Positions 1-33,056 of a DNA stretch of 64,000 nt are shown here, in pieces (position 1 is the first letter of the stretch; each line of letters starts with the position of its first letter). Origin of the DNA: Silurus meridionalis (taxonomy: Eukaryota > Chordata > Actinopteri > Siluriformes > Siluridae); assembly GCF_014805685.1 (NCBI RefSeq), contig NC_060896.1, positions 4,770,889 to 4,834,888 on the forward strand. The letters run 5' to 3'. The notes under the pieces are model-generated. The model had not been told where the DNA came from, searched no databases, and saw only the letters and a list, made by a program, of their open reading frames with translations. Made by a program: the position numbers and the translations under genes.

Positions 1-231
1 CTGTTCCTCAAAAAGCCTCTCGAAATGCTGTAGCTGAGGTGATATAATAGACAGGCCGGGTAAACACATAGATGTGTTTGCATTGGTGGTGTAAGCAGGA
101 TTGCTCTTTGTCACCACCTCTTCTTTAAACACACACACACACAAGCTCTGGAAAGCCATGGGACCTCCAGCACATGACTAAACTTGACTTGTGTTCGGTT
201 TAATACGGATTTTCATCTCTTTGTTGCAGTT

Positions 232-242
<11 letters not shown>

Positions 243-285
<43 letters not shown>
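243..285. repeat. (CA)n microsatellite
   Basis: About 21 perfect CA units preceded by a short CT run. Short ORFs on either strand here only translate the repeat (Thr-His or Cys-Val). Confidence 0.95.
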
Positions 286-287
<2 letters not shown>

Positions 288-714
288 ACACTTTGTCAAA
301 GGAAGCGACGTTTTGGAACAAACTGTAGCGTACAGGAATGTTAGCACGGTGTGCGTATCGACGACGACCGGAACGGAGGGGCGAAGTCAACCAGACGCAT
401 CCTCAGGAAAAGCGTTTATTTTTCTTTCCCTCTGTTTCTCTCTCGAGCTTCATCTCCAACCAGCAGCATGATTCACACACAGCCATGTGCTTCATATCAG
501 AACACACCCGGCAGTCTGTTTTCCAAACAGCGGTTTGCTGTTCGCTTTTTCCATCCCAGTAGCAGTAAAGAAAAAAAAATCCAGAAAAGTTCAGAGATAT
601 TAAACGATCGTGTTTCCACCGAAAGTTACTCTTCGTCCCCTGGGAACATCTTTGGACCAGAAAAATTGCATTGAAGCTTGTTTATGAGAATATCAAGCCA
701 CATTCAAATACACC

Positions 715-1340
715 ATCATCAAAGTATTTGGACACCTACATTTTCCAGTTGTATGTGGTTCTATCTCCTCTTCCACAAAGTTGGAGGCAGAACTGGAAAA
801 GTGTTAGTTTAAATGTTTCTGGATGTGGTAGGTCTTCACTCGTCGTGTGAAGATAGCCAGTGTCTAAGCTGTTCTGACATTTAGGGGAAGTTCATTTCAC
901 CTCCTTGGTGCCAGAACAGAGAAGAGCCTTCAAGTATACTTTCCTCTTGCCCTCGGATGTCTTTGGATGTGGTAGAATGAATTTTTGCCTTCACTTAAAC
1001 TAGGAGACCCAAACCTGTTCCAGCACAACAATGCCCCTGTGTACAAAGCCAGCTCCATGAACATGTGCTTTTTACATGTGTTTGAGTAGAAGTTCTCCTG
1101 CTATAGAGCTCTGACCTCAACCCTCTTGAAAACCTTTGGGATGAATGTGAACTCCTCACCTACATCAGTACCTGACTTTACCAACACCCATGTACCTGAA
1201 TGAATCTCACACAAATCTCCACAAACACACTCCAAATCTAGTGGAACATCTTCCCAGAAGAGTGAAGGTTATTATAACAGCAAATGTGGAATGGGATGTT
1301 CCAAAAGCACATACTTTTTATTAGAACATTCGGCCATGCA
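715..1340 (+). mobile_element. Miniature DNA-transposon remnant (TTGGACACCT family), forward copy
   Basis: Begins near AGTATTTGGACACCTAC and carries blocks (CAAACCTGTTCCAGC, TTTGGGATGAATGTGAA, ACATCTTCCCAGAAGAG) that recur at 40745-41010 and 58150-58810 in the same orientation, and in reverse at about 9230-9430, 16208-16580 and 24108-24500. The text resembles the non-autonomous Tc1-type elements common in fish. Boundaries are approximate and there is no coding capacity. Confidence 0.7.
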
Positions 1341-1955
1341 CAAATACTTTGGACAGGAAAATGGCAATGAGGCATGTTATCTCAAATACCCATTGCGAAA
1401 TAGAGAAAAAAAGTGTACTGCTGGACCACTGCCCAAAGGAGGAAACGCATTTCCAGTCTTTTATTTTTGCTACAAGTGGTACATTCTATATAGGTTGTCT
1501 GTGGCACTGGGATTTTACTAAAAAGCTCATAGTCATGAGAACCACTGCCTGACCTTTCACCTCATGAGCTCAGCTGTGCGCTAGAATCATTTCCCGTCTC
1601 CGTTTTGGATAAAAGTGTTTGCCCTCATAAATAAGGCAAGAACGTCGCCTTTCGATTTCCATGTATGCAAATCCGGCACTGGCGCTCTACCCCGTGTCGG
1701 GGATGGAAGCGTGGCAGTGGCAAAAAAACAGTTTGAATGGCGGTATTGATTCTCTGCATACAGATCTCCAGTGTCTCCAAACAATGGGACACTTTGGCTC
1801 AGTCTCTGACTGGCTCCGTGTCCTGACATGTTGTGCGTAATATGTAGGATTCTGAAGCGACGGGTCGCATCGAGCACAGCCTTCGCCGGGATATGACATC
1901 ATGTTTCTATGGTTACTCAAGACCTTAGACCAGTGTTTTTTTATTTTTTTTTATT

Positions 1956-3446
1956 GGTGCCGGAATTTGGAAAGTATTCTCAGCGTTTTACTTTTTTCAC
2001 ATTTTGTTATTTTACAGCCTTTTTCCAAAATGGATTCAAATAATTATTTCCTCACATGTAAATAAGTATTCACAACCTTTGCCATGACACTCAAAAATTA
2101 GTTTAGGTGGTTCCTGTTTCCACTGATAATCCTGGAGATGTTTCTACAGCTTGATTGGAGTCCACCTGGTAAATTCAGTTGTTTGGACATGATTTGGGGA
2201 AAAAAAACACGAATAAAAAACATCTATAGAAGGTCCCACAGTTATCAGTGCATGTCAGAGCACAAACCAAGCCATGAAGTCCGAGAAATTGTCTGTAGAC
2301 CTCTGAGACAGGATTGTATCGAGGCACAGATCTGGGGAAGGGAACAGAAAGTTTTTACAGCATTGAAGGTCCCAGGAGCACAGTGGCCTCTATCATCGGT
2401 AAATGGAAGAAGTTTGAAACCACCAGGACTCTTCCCAGAGTGGAGCCACCTGGCCAAACTGAGCGATCGGGGGGAGAAGGGGCTTAGTCAGGGAGGTGAC
2501 CAAGAACCTGATGGTCACAGCTCAAGTATTTCTTTGTGGAGAGAGGAGAACCTTCCAGAAGAACACCCATCTCTGCAGCACGCCACCAATCAGGCCTGTA
2601 TGGTAGAGCGGCCAGACAGTAGAGTGGTCCTTAGTAAAAGGCACATTGCAGCCCACCTGGAGTTTACCAAAATTCACCTGAAGGACTTTCAGACCATAAG
2701 ACAGAAAATTCTCTAGTCTGATGAATTAAAGATTGAACTCTTTGGCCTGAATGCCAATGGTCATGTCTGGAGGAAACCAGGCACCGCTCATCACCTAGCC
2801 AATACCATCCCTACAGTGAAGTGGAGGTAGCATCATGCTGTGGGGATGTTTTTCAGCAGCAGGAACTGGGAGACTGGTCAGGATCAAGGGAAAGATGAAT
2901 GCATCAATGAAAAGAGACGTCCTTGATGAAAACCTGCTCCAGAGCGCTCTGGACCTCAGACTGGGTGGAATGTTCACCTTCCAACAGAACAATGACCCTT
3001 AGCACACAGCCAAGATGACAAAGGAGTGACTACGGAACAACAACGTGAACGTTCTTTAGTGGCCCAGCCCTGGAGCTCTGGGGAGATCTGAAAATGGCTG
3101 TGCACCGATGCTCCCCATTCAACCTGACTGAGTTTAAGAGGTTCTGCAAAGAGAGAGGAGAAACTGCCTACAGATAGGTGTGCTGAGCTTGTAGCATCAA
3201 AGACGTGAAGGAGTAATTTGTGTCAATGAAGCTTCAACAAAGTATTTGAAGCACCTTTTTGCTCAAACAAAGGCTGTTAATACTTATGTACATGTGATTT
3301 TTAAACAAACTTCTTTCATGTTGCCATTATGGGGTGGTGTTTGTACAATCTTAAGGAAAATAATGGATTTAATCCATTATGGAATAAGGCTGTAACATAA
3401 AATGTGGAAAAGTTAGGCGACGTGAATACTCCAAACTGAACTGTAT
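1956..3446 (+). mobile_element. Decayed Tc1/mariner-like transposon, copy 1
   Basis: The ends carry matching inverted motifs: GGAAAGTATTCTCAGCG on the left, and CATAAAATGTGG followed by GTGAATACTCC on the right. Between them is a broken Tc1-type transposase: the stretch from about 2138 gives MSEHKPSHEVREIVCRPL, and a later frame near 2720 gives DELKIELFGLN then GHVWRKPG, the usual DDE-transposase segment. Several frame changes and stops mean it cannot make an active enzyme. A second copy of the same family lies at 61324-62700. Confidence 0.85.
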
Positions 3447-3551
3447 ATAAAAACACTACTGGAAATTATATATATATATGTATATAAAATGCTGTAAATG
3501 TTACACACATTCTGACCTCTTTTTTTTTTTTTCTCTTTCTCTTCCTTTTAG

Positions 3552-4397
3552 GAAGTGACCGTGAGGCCTTACAGACACGCTGTGCTTTGTGTCGCTTTTC
3601 ACGGAGAATCCGAAATCTGCTAGTGCACACACTTCCTTTGAAGACTAACTACCTCCGGAGCATTGGAGAGGAATTCTAGACGGGATCTGGATAGGTTTCA
3701 AAGCAGCAGCAGCAGCAGCATCCATGTGTTATCTTTCTGACAGACTGGATCTGTCACCCTGCCTGTGTTCAGCCATCGGTCTGTAGCTGGACTTTTGCTT
3801 TTTCACGTTCCTTACTGTTGACCAGTGAACTGTTCCTATTCTCATTATCATACTGTGGGATTTTTGTTTTGTTTTTCTTTGTGTAAACACCTTTTTAAAA
3901 GTTTTTTTATTAGAGGTCTATATAAATACACAATAATACACAAATTCAATAGTAAGCTATAACTTTTTTTCACTTCCGTTTGAAGGATATATTATGCACT
4001 TTGGGGATTTTTTTTGAGGATTTACGGTTACTTGTGGTGTGAAGTTTTTTTCTTTTCTTTAGATCAGTTGCAAAAAAAATCATAAAGAAGCAACACTTTG
4101 ATCACGTATTTATATATATATATTTTTGCGGATTGTTTTTTCCCCCTCCACGTTGCGAGAAACTCACATTTCTATCTCTTACTCTCTTTTCTGCCACGTT
4201 AAAGAATACTGACATGACCCTCTGGTTCGTGGAGCGTTCGAGTTATCGATTTACTTAAGGAAAAGGTTTCTTTGGTTGCACATCCAGGCAGAAATCATAA
4301 TTGATTTCTAAATCATTAGAAAGCCAAACCCGAGAGAGAGAACCTTTGTCGAACTTGTTGTGAGACAAGGGGCAGTTCCTGGCCGTGTCCGTTACTT
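3552..4397 (+). other. garre1: garre1 5' UTR exon segment
   Basis: The sequence after the acceptor AG at 3550-3551 runs without interruption into the garre1 start at 4398. It holds a short (AGC)n run near 3702-3720 and AT-rich runs, and no conserved upstream ORF. Assigning it to the 5' UTR is inferred from position and the acceptor-like site; cDNA would settle it. Confidence 0.55.
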
Positions 4398-26342
<21,945 letters not shown>

Positions 26343-26702
26343 CCCCGGCCTCCGCCCCGCACTTAATCGCTGTTCTGAGTCCGGGGAGCGATGACGTCTA
26401 GGGCTTTAAATAAGCTATAGACTGGTCTTAGATCAGCGGTTAAGGGTTTCGCATTATGCCACGGTTGGAGTCGGTGCTGGTGTAAAGACTAGGTGCTGCG
26501 GATTACACCATCTCTCCATCTAAATCAAGGGTCGTGACAAACACGTGAGGTCGGGTGGAAGGTGACTCCATCCCACCCCTGCTCATGTGATTAAGAACAC
26601 GCCCGTAGCTGACACTTTACTCCAGACCGCACTCTGATTCCTAATTTTGATAGTCCTTTAGACGAGTGTGTTTTTATAGGCCAATTTATATCGAAACATT
26701 GT

Positions 26703-26705
<3 letters not shown>

Positions 26706-26788
<83 letters not shown>
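26706..26788. repeat. (TA)n tract in garre1 3' UTR
   Basis: About 41 TA units, self-complementary, so the transcript could fold into a long AU hairpin. Confidence 0.95.
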
Positions 26789-26793
<5 letters not shown>

Positions 26794-28409
26794 TCTGTCA
26801 GATCCACGCGAGGCCCCCGGTTTTCCTAAACTGCCATCCACGCCGGTTTTAGTGCATGATTCCCGCTTTCAGCAGCTAGTGAAGTTGTTGCTTCTGCTTC
26901 ACAGAATGGCCGAATCGAAAGATTCCCGAGACGAGAAAACAGCTTTCGCCGGGAATTCATGAGTTTCCAGGCTGCCTTTAGATTAGTAGGGAGCGGATCA
27001 TGTGACGTGCATGGCCACTTAACCGTGTGCGTGTGCTTGCATGTGCGTACGTGTGACGACTTACGACGGGACGCAACCTGTGACCGTATTGTGTCGGTAG
27101 GGGGGTTAATGGAAAAAAAAAATGAATAAAAAGCTGTAACTGCCAAATCTCGTGTTGGATCACATAGACTACAGCTCCCAGCTACTGTTCCATAGCGTGT
27201 ACATGAAACAAAAAGAAAAATATTAATAATTCTTTTTATGAAGAAGCTTTGAGCAGGCTCAGCAGAAATAGAATAATCATAGCAGAGGTGTAATTTGACA
27301 AGAAATACACTACTTTTTTCAACATCTGATAGAAGTTTAAAAAAAACGGACGTTTGCGGTAAAGTCATTCGACGACGTGCCATTTTCAATATTACTAGCA
27401 CTTGCGTATTTTTTTTTTTTCCCGTCCTTTCTTTCTTTTCTCCAACCAAGGCGTTGTTCGGTCAGTTAGAAGGTGCTTGGTGGGAAAAAAAAAAACCCTG
27501 AAACCTTTACAGAGGACACGAGGCTCGATCCTGTTCCGTTCGTCGTGCGCTCGATTCGTGTTTCTCGGCGACACGTTAACACTAAACGCCATCGTCACGT
27601 TCGTTCTTTTGAAATACGATATATTTCTTGTTAAAGATATTGACAGTATTAATCTTATTTTTGTATTTTCTTATATATTATACCATTACTGTATATGTTT
27701 ACGTGATATAGGCTTATTAAGTAAAACCTTACATATATATTCCCCCCCAGATGTGAAAAGCACATTTTTTTTTTTTTTTTTTTTGGCTGAACTACCTACA
27801 GAAAATTAACTCCAATTATCACCACAAACACTAAAACCCATTATTGCATTGGGGTGGTTTGGTTTCTTCCTCTTTTTAACCCCTATTGTTTTTCCCCCCC
27901 CCAGATATGGGCTGTGTCACATTTAATCCGCCCCGGAAATTTAATTTTTTGGTGCCGTTTTGTGGATGCCAACGTTGCCTGTATTTCTATGACATGACCA
28001 TGTTTTCTGAAACTAACATACTTTAACATGTTTACAGAGAATCATTTGCTGTATATAAAATATATCTTTTTATAGTTCTGTGCTTTGCACAATCAAAAAC
28101 ATAGGGGTTGTTACGCTCGGTCTGTGTTCTCTTTCCCTCTCACAAAACTCTTGCAGCCTTTTTTTTTTCCCCTTCTTTTGTTAGTTCTTTTTTTTTTTTT
28201 TTAAGACCTTGGACTGTAAACATTACCATTACTCAGCTGTCAGAAATGGTTTACTAGCAGCTTGACTGATGATGAAAGTCGGGGACGATATGGCGCGTGA
28301 CGTGACATGACTGTCGGATGACGTGAAGAGGGTTCGCTTGGCTTACGTTGCTTATTCACTTAGAGCTGGCGTCTGAATCTTTCCAAGTGTACCAGCAATG
28401 CAAAAAAAA

Positions 28410-28421
28410 AATAAAAATAAA
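28410..28421 (+). terminator. garre1: Tandem poly(A) signals of garre1
   Basis: Two adjacent AATAAA hexamers. The opposite-strand gene ss18l2 has its own candidate signal (TTTATT on this strand) at 28501-28506, about 80 bases away. Confidence 0.7.
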
Positions 28422-28500
28422 CATAATATAGAACGAGTCACGCGCTTTCATTTAAATCCACATACACAACCACATACTTTGGGTTTTTATGAATCATCAG

Positions 28501-28506
28501 TTTATT
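28501..28506 (-). terminator. ss18l2: Candidate poly(A) signal of ss18l2
   Basis: AATAAA on the minus strand, about 340 bases past the ss18l2 stop. Another TTTATT at about 28569 is an alternative. Confidence 0.55.
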
Positions 28507-28841
28507 TTCAGCCAACTTTAAGATGAGGTAGAGGAACTAATAATCCATGCCCAGGCACATCCTGGAGTGTTTTATTCCGCCAATTTACTTTACTTCTTAT
28601 CCATTTATAGTTGTTCTTGGACCATCATCGGCCAAAGCGTTAAAACTGGAGACTCCTTCCATAGAAACGTAATTTTTTTTGTCCCTTTATTAACATGCTA
28701 CCGGAAACGATTACGCGTCAGAACGCACGTCCTTAACTCAAACCTGTCAGAGCATCTGTCAGAATCCATCTGACCAATCAGAATGATTATGCTTGCCCTA
28801 TAAACACTGTACATACAGCACGTTTCATTCAGACTGAACAT

Positions 28842-29827
28842 TCAGGTTTTGGAAGCGTCCTTGGTTCCGGTGAGAGCCGATGCGTCTTCACACTGAGCCT
28901 GAAACACAAGCAGTGGCTTTATGAATTACGATTACGCAACACAAGGGGTTGTGTGTGATTGCTGTAATGGTGTGCCAGACTTACAGGCGCATCAGGACTG
29001 GCATCTGCTAGAGTTCCTAGGTAAACTATGTTCCTGTGAAGGATCTGCTGATATCTGCAGAGAAAAACATTATTTCTGAAGATTCAAATCAGCAAAACCT
29101 TGAAGGTAGAACAATTCGACTGCAGTTTACAAGAGGATTATAAGCTGTATGAGTGTGTGTGTGTTCAGTACTTACTGTACACATTCAGTGACTCTGCCCT
29201 TCTGCATGTACTCCGCTATACACCTCACCAGCTGCTCATTTTCATTCAGCAGCTGAAACGAAGTCACGTGACAAGGGGTTTATTTATACAAATCTATGAA
29301 ACTGTTGCAATGATAAAACAAGGTCTTGAATATATTTACATCTACATTATCCGCAAGATAAAAAAAAAAAAACCACACACTTGTGGAAATTTGTGTTAGA
29401 ATTGCTTTTCTGGGCTTCCATACATGTTATGATTGAGAGTAGACCTTTCCAATATGGCGGCTGCGAGAACGTATAGAATCCAATATGGTGGATGAGCTAG
29501 CATCGTTTCTTTTTTTTTCCTCAGAAAAGAACCGTATAATTAAAAAGTAAACGTGAAATGTGCGCTTTTATTTAGAATTATATCTCCGAGTGCTGAATTA
29601 AACTTTTTAATGGTAAATTCTGTGGAAAAATAAATACATATCACTACCTAAAACTGAACTAGCCTCGTTTCCGATAGCTAATGTGAAACTCGTCAGCAGT
29701 GATGCCTTTTTACACACTTTCTTTCACACGTATATGTTTATAAACTATAAATACTTACTCTTTGGATGATTTCTTGGTTGATTTGCGCTTTCCCGCGTTG
29801 TTTCTTGGGTACGAAAACGACAGACAT
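28842..29827 (-). CDS. ss18l2: SS18-like protein 2, complete
   Basis: Four minus-strand exons: 29759-29827, 29176-29252, 28985-29054, 28842-28898. All have GT-AG borders and consistent phase, giving 90 aa. The product starts MSVVFVPKKQRGKAQINQE, continues IIQRLLNENEQLVRCIAEY and QKGRVTECVQYQQILHRN, then IVYLGTLADASPDAP. This matches the short SS18L2 family (human 77 aa), which is little more than the N-terminal SNH domain of SS18/SYT. In SS18 that domain contacts SWI/SNF (BAF) ATPases; the role of the short protein is poorly known. Here the C-terminus is extended by an 18-residue exon. No frame damage was seen. It lies tail-to-tail with garre1. Confidence 0.93.
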
Positions 29828-29859
29828 GTCTAAAGCCGCTCAAAAGATTCACCCGCTCT

Positions 29860-29995
29860 GTGGTGCGCATGCGCGGTTTCCGTGGCGGTTTTTATCCAAA
29901 AAACGCATGCGCGCACACTGTGGGTGGTTCCCGCCTTCAACATGCAGTGCATGTTTTTATGGCGGTTGATTTACTAACGCACATGCGCAGAAGCG
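29860..29995 (-). promoter_or_regulatory. ss18l2: ss18l2 promoter with clustered NRF1-type sites
   Basis: Just upstream of the ss18l2 start are a canonical NRF1 palindrome TGCGCATGCGCG (29864-29875), ACGCATGCGCGC (about 29903-29914) and a weaker CGCACATGCGCAG (29979-29991). ATGGCGG (about 29959) resembles a YY1 site. No TATA box is seen, which fits a housekeeping CpG promoter. Function is inferred from motifs only. Confidence 0.65.
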
Positions 29996-30223
29996 ATCTC
30001 CAACGAGTTTTCGAAAGAACCAATATGGAATCGACTCCCAAATAACAGCCGGTTTTTTCACCCTCTATTTTCTCTTTCTAGAAATCATAGCAGCATTATA
30101 TTGACGACGCAACATGGACATTACCTTTTCTAAAACGTCACACTAGTAGAAAACTGCTCAAACAAATCGTACAACGTATATTCGACTCGGAGTCGGATCT
30201 TGATGAGTTGAGCGACGAGCACA

Positions 30224-30238
30224 CGCCCCCTGCTGGCA
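30224..30238 (-). promoter_or_regulatory. CTCF-like site
   Basis: The reverse complement reads TGCCAGCAGGGGGCG, close to the canonical CTCF core. It lies between ss18l2 and the lsm14a 3' end. Confidence 0.55.
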
Positions 30239-31370
30239 GGACAATAGATGACCCTAAACTTAATGGCTCTGTTTTCATGAGTTGGATTATTCAACAAGGT
30301 AAGAATAGGAATATTGACCAAAAATGAATAATATATAAGCTACTTTTAAAATTATAGATGCTGTAAGTTTTCTATCCGTGACATTTGACGACCACAAAAT
30401 GTCAAAGGTAATGAAGAAAAAAAAACAAGGAGTTTGAACAACTATTTATTTCTCATTTTTCTGAATAAAAAGTTCAAGCTGGTCACTAAAAGTACACCAT
30501 GCTGTACAATTGCTTTATTCATGTAATACAAAACAAAAACAAAACACACATTAGCCAATGAAATTCTTTGACGAGAGAGAAAATCGTGTTTCACCTTTAC
30601 AAAATGAAACTGTATGTACAGTCTGACATCATGAGCAAGAGGAGGTGGTGACGAGGGGCAGTGTGGGGCATTAATGTGATTATTGCATCGGTCCAATCAC
30701 TCCTCCGTCTGTCTCTGTATAGAGAACGATCCCAAAACTTGACCAGAGGATTTACGAGTCCTCTGCTTCATGGCCCGAACGCTGGACGAGCACCAGAGAG
30801 CTCAATACAACCCGAATACTTCTAGAAAGCTCAACATTTGCTGGCTCGTTAAGGCATTTCCCATCATGCTTTGCTCCAAGCCACGACTTGAAATCATCCA
30901 ATCAGACGGCTCGATCGGAACTGAAGGGCTTTATACTAGCTGCCTACTAATAGACCATAAGAATATACCACATGTGGGTAAAGTCGTCATCGCGTAGCGC
31001 CTACAGGAAGTACACAACAGCCACAAAAATAACCTCAAGCCGCAACAGGAACACAAACTTTACTGCGTCGTATCAATATGAGACGCAGGAAAGATAAAGA
31101 AAAAAAAAAAAAAAAAGTCTCTTTCATCGTAAGCCGGTGTCTGGAAATCAAGAAGCGATAAAAAAAATTGTTCAAGAAATGCAAACAAACTCCCAAATGC
31201 TGGTAAAGAAACGAAAAAAAAAAAAAAGTGCTTCATTGGCATTCAGGGGAAAATAAATCCAAATTGAATACGATGCAAAAAAGCATCAAGAGCTGGCATT
31301 CGTTTATAATCCCTAATTGTACCAAGCACTGACCCTGGATCAGCGGTCCTCCACTCAACCTTTCATTCAC

Positions 31371-31488
<118 letters not shown>

Positions 31489-32210
31489 TCATCTGACTTA
31501 CTGACAGCGAGTCTCACGTGATCACATCACTTATATCCACTTTTTATCAACTTTGTACTGCTTTTACTCAGGAACAAAAATCTCAGGAACAAAGTGCAGC
31601 ACGTCGGTGTAGAATTTAAAGCCGGCAGCGGGAGTCGCTACGTTTTGTGGAAACGAACAACACAAAAAAAAAAAGCTAACGTTATGATCTGACCGGTTTA
31701 TTACACAACATGAGCTCGGCGTTTGTTACCGCAAAGTCTCCTCGAACCTGCGGCAAAATTTCAGCATGAAAGGGAAAAAAAAAAACGAAAAAAAGTAAAT
31801 GCACGATCCGCTCTTCAAACCCGTGACCTGGAATCGCCAGAATGGCATTCAACACGCTTCAAATCTCACAATTACACCAGAACCGACATTAAGTGTTAAA
31901 AAAACAACCCTGCACACTGCTTGTGTTTTACGGCGGTACTCGTGTCCAAAAAAGTGCATCGGAATCCGTTCTGACTGTTAAAGGGTGCGGGACGATCCCT
32001 GAAGAAATTTGACAGGACGCGGTGATTTTGACCTTCGTGCTGTCGACGTAAAGGCTCGGCGAGTGTAATTAAACACGGCGTGGTCGAAAAAAAAAAAAAA
32101 AAAAACTTAAAGACGTCGGCATCCAAAAAGATGAATTTTTCAGCCCACGGATTTGTTTTTCTTTTCGAAAAGAAAGAATGAATAAACGGAAGTAAAGAAG
32201 GCAGACTCTT

Positions 32211-32226
32211 CCAGCAGGGGGCTGCG
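32211..32226 (+). promoter_or_regulatory. CTCF-like site
   Basis: CCAGCAGGGGGCTGCG on the plus strand, close to the CTCF core and opposite in orientation to the site at 30224-30238. Confidence 0.55.
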
Positions 32227-33032
32227 AACGCTCCAGTCTGCAGTGGCACTGAAAACACACATACAAGAAGAAAATAATAATATAAAAAATAAAAAAATAA
32301 AAAAGGGGAAAAAAGCCCAGAGTGCTGAATAACTTCACATCAACATTACATTCAACATACACTCGATTTTTCAATTTCTACAGATCAGAGTTAAGAACGT
32401 AGGAAACAATTGAAGCAGATCAACCAAGATGAATATTTCTGCAAATAATAAAGAAGAAAACAACACCAACACGAGGGAAACAATAGAGCGAGAGAAATGA
32501 TCAGTGTGCTGAAGCTCGATGTCACGAGTCAGTGACCGCAACGTGGAGTGAAGGTGAAGATCTCATGAAGGACACGAAGATGGATTTGGTGCTTCTATGA
32601 GATGGAAAAAAATAAAGCTAATGGGAGCTCACAGTATCGACCGGAGTCGGAGTCGGCGTACGTGTGTGTGTGTGTGTGTGTGTACCTAGCAGGAATATTA
32701 TCAAATAAGATTTCAATTCTTATTACTGTTCTGTAAGAAAGGAACTAAAACGCTGATGCAAAAATACTGAAAAGTAATTTCACTAAAGATTCACACAGTC
32801 CATGGTGTCTGTTTCAAGGAAAGAGCCGACTTTTTCTGTATTTCTCTTAAAAAAAAAAAAAAAAAGGAAGGAAGGAAGGAAAAGAAGAAGAAAAAAAAAA
32901 AGGGAGGAAGGAGGAGTCCACCTCGGGTGCGCCGGTCCGTTTCGGTTTAAACAGACAAACAGAGCGTAGCGTCTATATAGGAGGAGAGAGGAAAGAAGGA
33001 GAACTTCGTCCTGTAGTTGTTCCTCCTTTGAA

Positions 33033-33056
33033 CTACGCTGCCACCTTGTTGTCCTT
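33033..33056 (-). CDS. lsm14a: lsm14a last coding exon (24 nt)
   Basis: After a TTTTAG acceptor the exon reads KDNKVAA and TAG, the known LSM14A C-terminus. If this small exon is not joined, exon 9 reads through to VSCYPTQI and a stop at 33560-33562. Confidence 0.88.
   Translation of the reverse strand, partial: KDNKVAA

Larger units (their letters stand above)
1..3551. other. Upstream flank of garre1, repeat-rich, no coding exon seen
   Basis: I see no conserved coding exon here. The stretch holds a (CA)n tract, a miniature transposon remnant (about 715-1340) and a decayed Tc1-like transposon (about 1956-3446). It is either the 5' flank or a 5' UTR intron of garre1: a pyrimidine-rich tract followed by AG at 3550-3551 looks like a 3' splice site, which implies a non-coding first exon further upstream. 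I could not place that exon or its promoter. Confidence 0.6.
26343..28435 (+). other. garre1: garre1 3' UTR
   Basis: Non-coding, AT-rich and U-rich. It contains a (TA)n tract (26706-26788) and a Pumilio-type TGTATATA at 28050-28057. Two consecutive AATAAA signals at 28410-28415 and 28416-28421 mark the likely poly(A) site shortly after. The extent is inferred from those signals. Confidence 0.7.

Noticed and set aside
2138..2716. 192-residue ORF as a host gene
   Set aside because: It is a piece of Tc1-type transposase, shared with 61632-62040, with inverted-repeat ends around it.
30046..30130. Possible plus-strand exon after a TTTCTAG near 30080
   Set aside because: The following peptide is short, unconserved and lacks a matching donor or partner exon.
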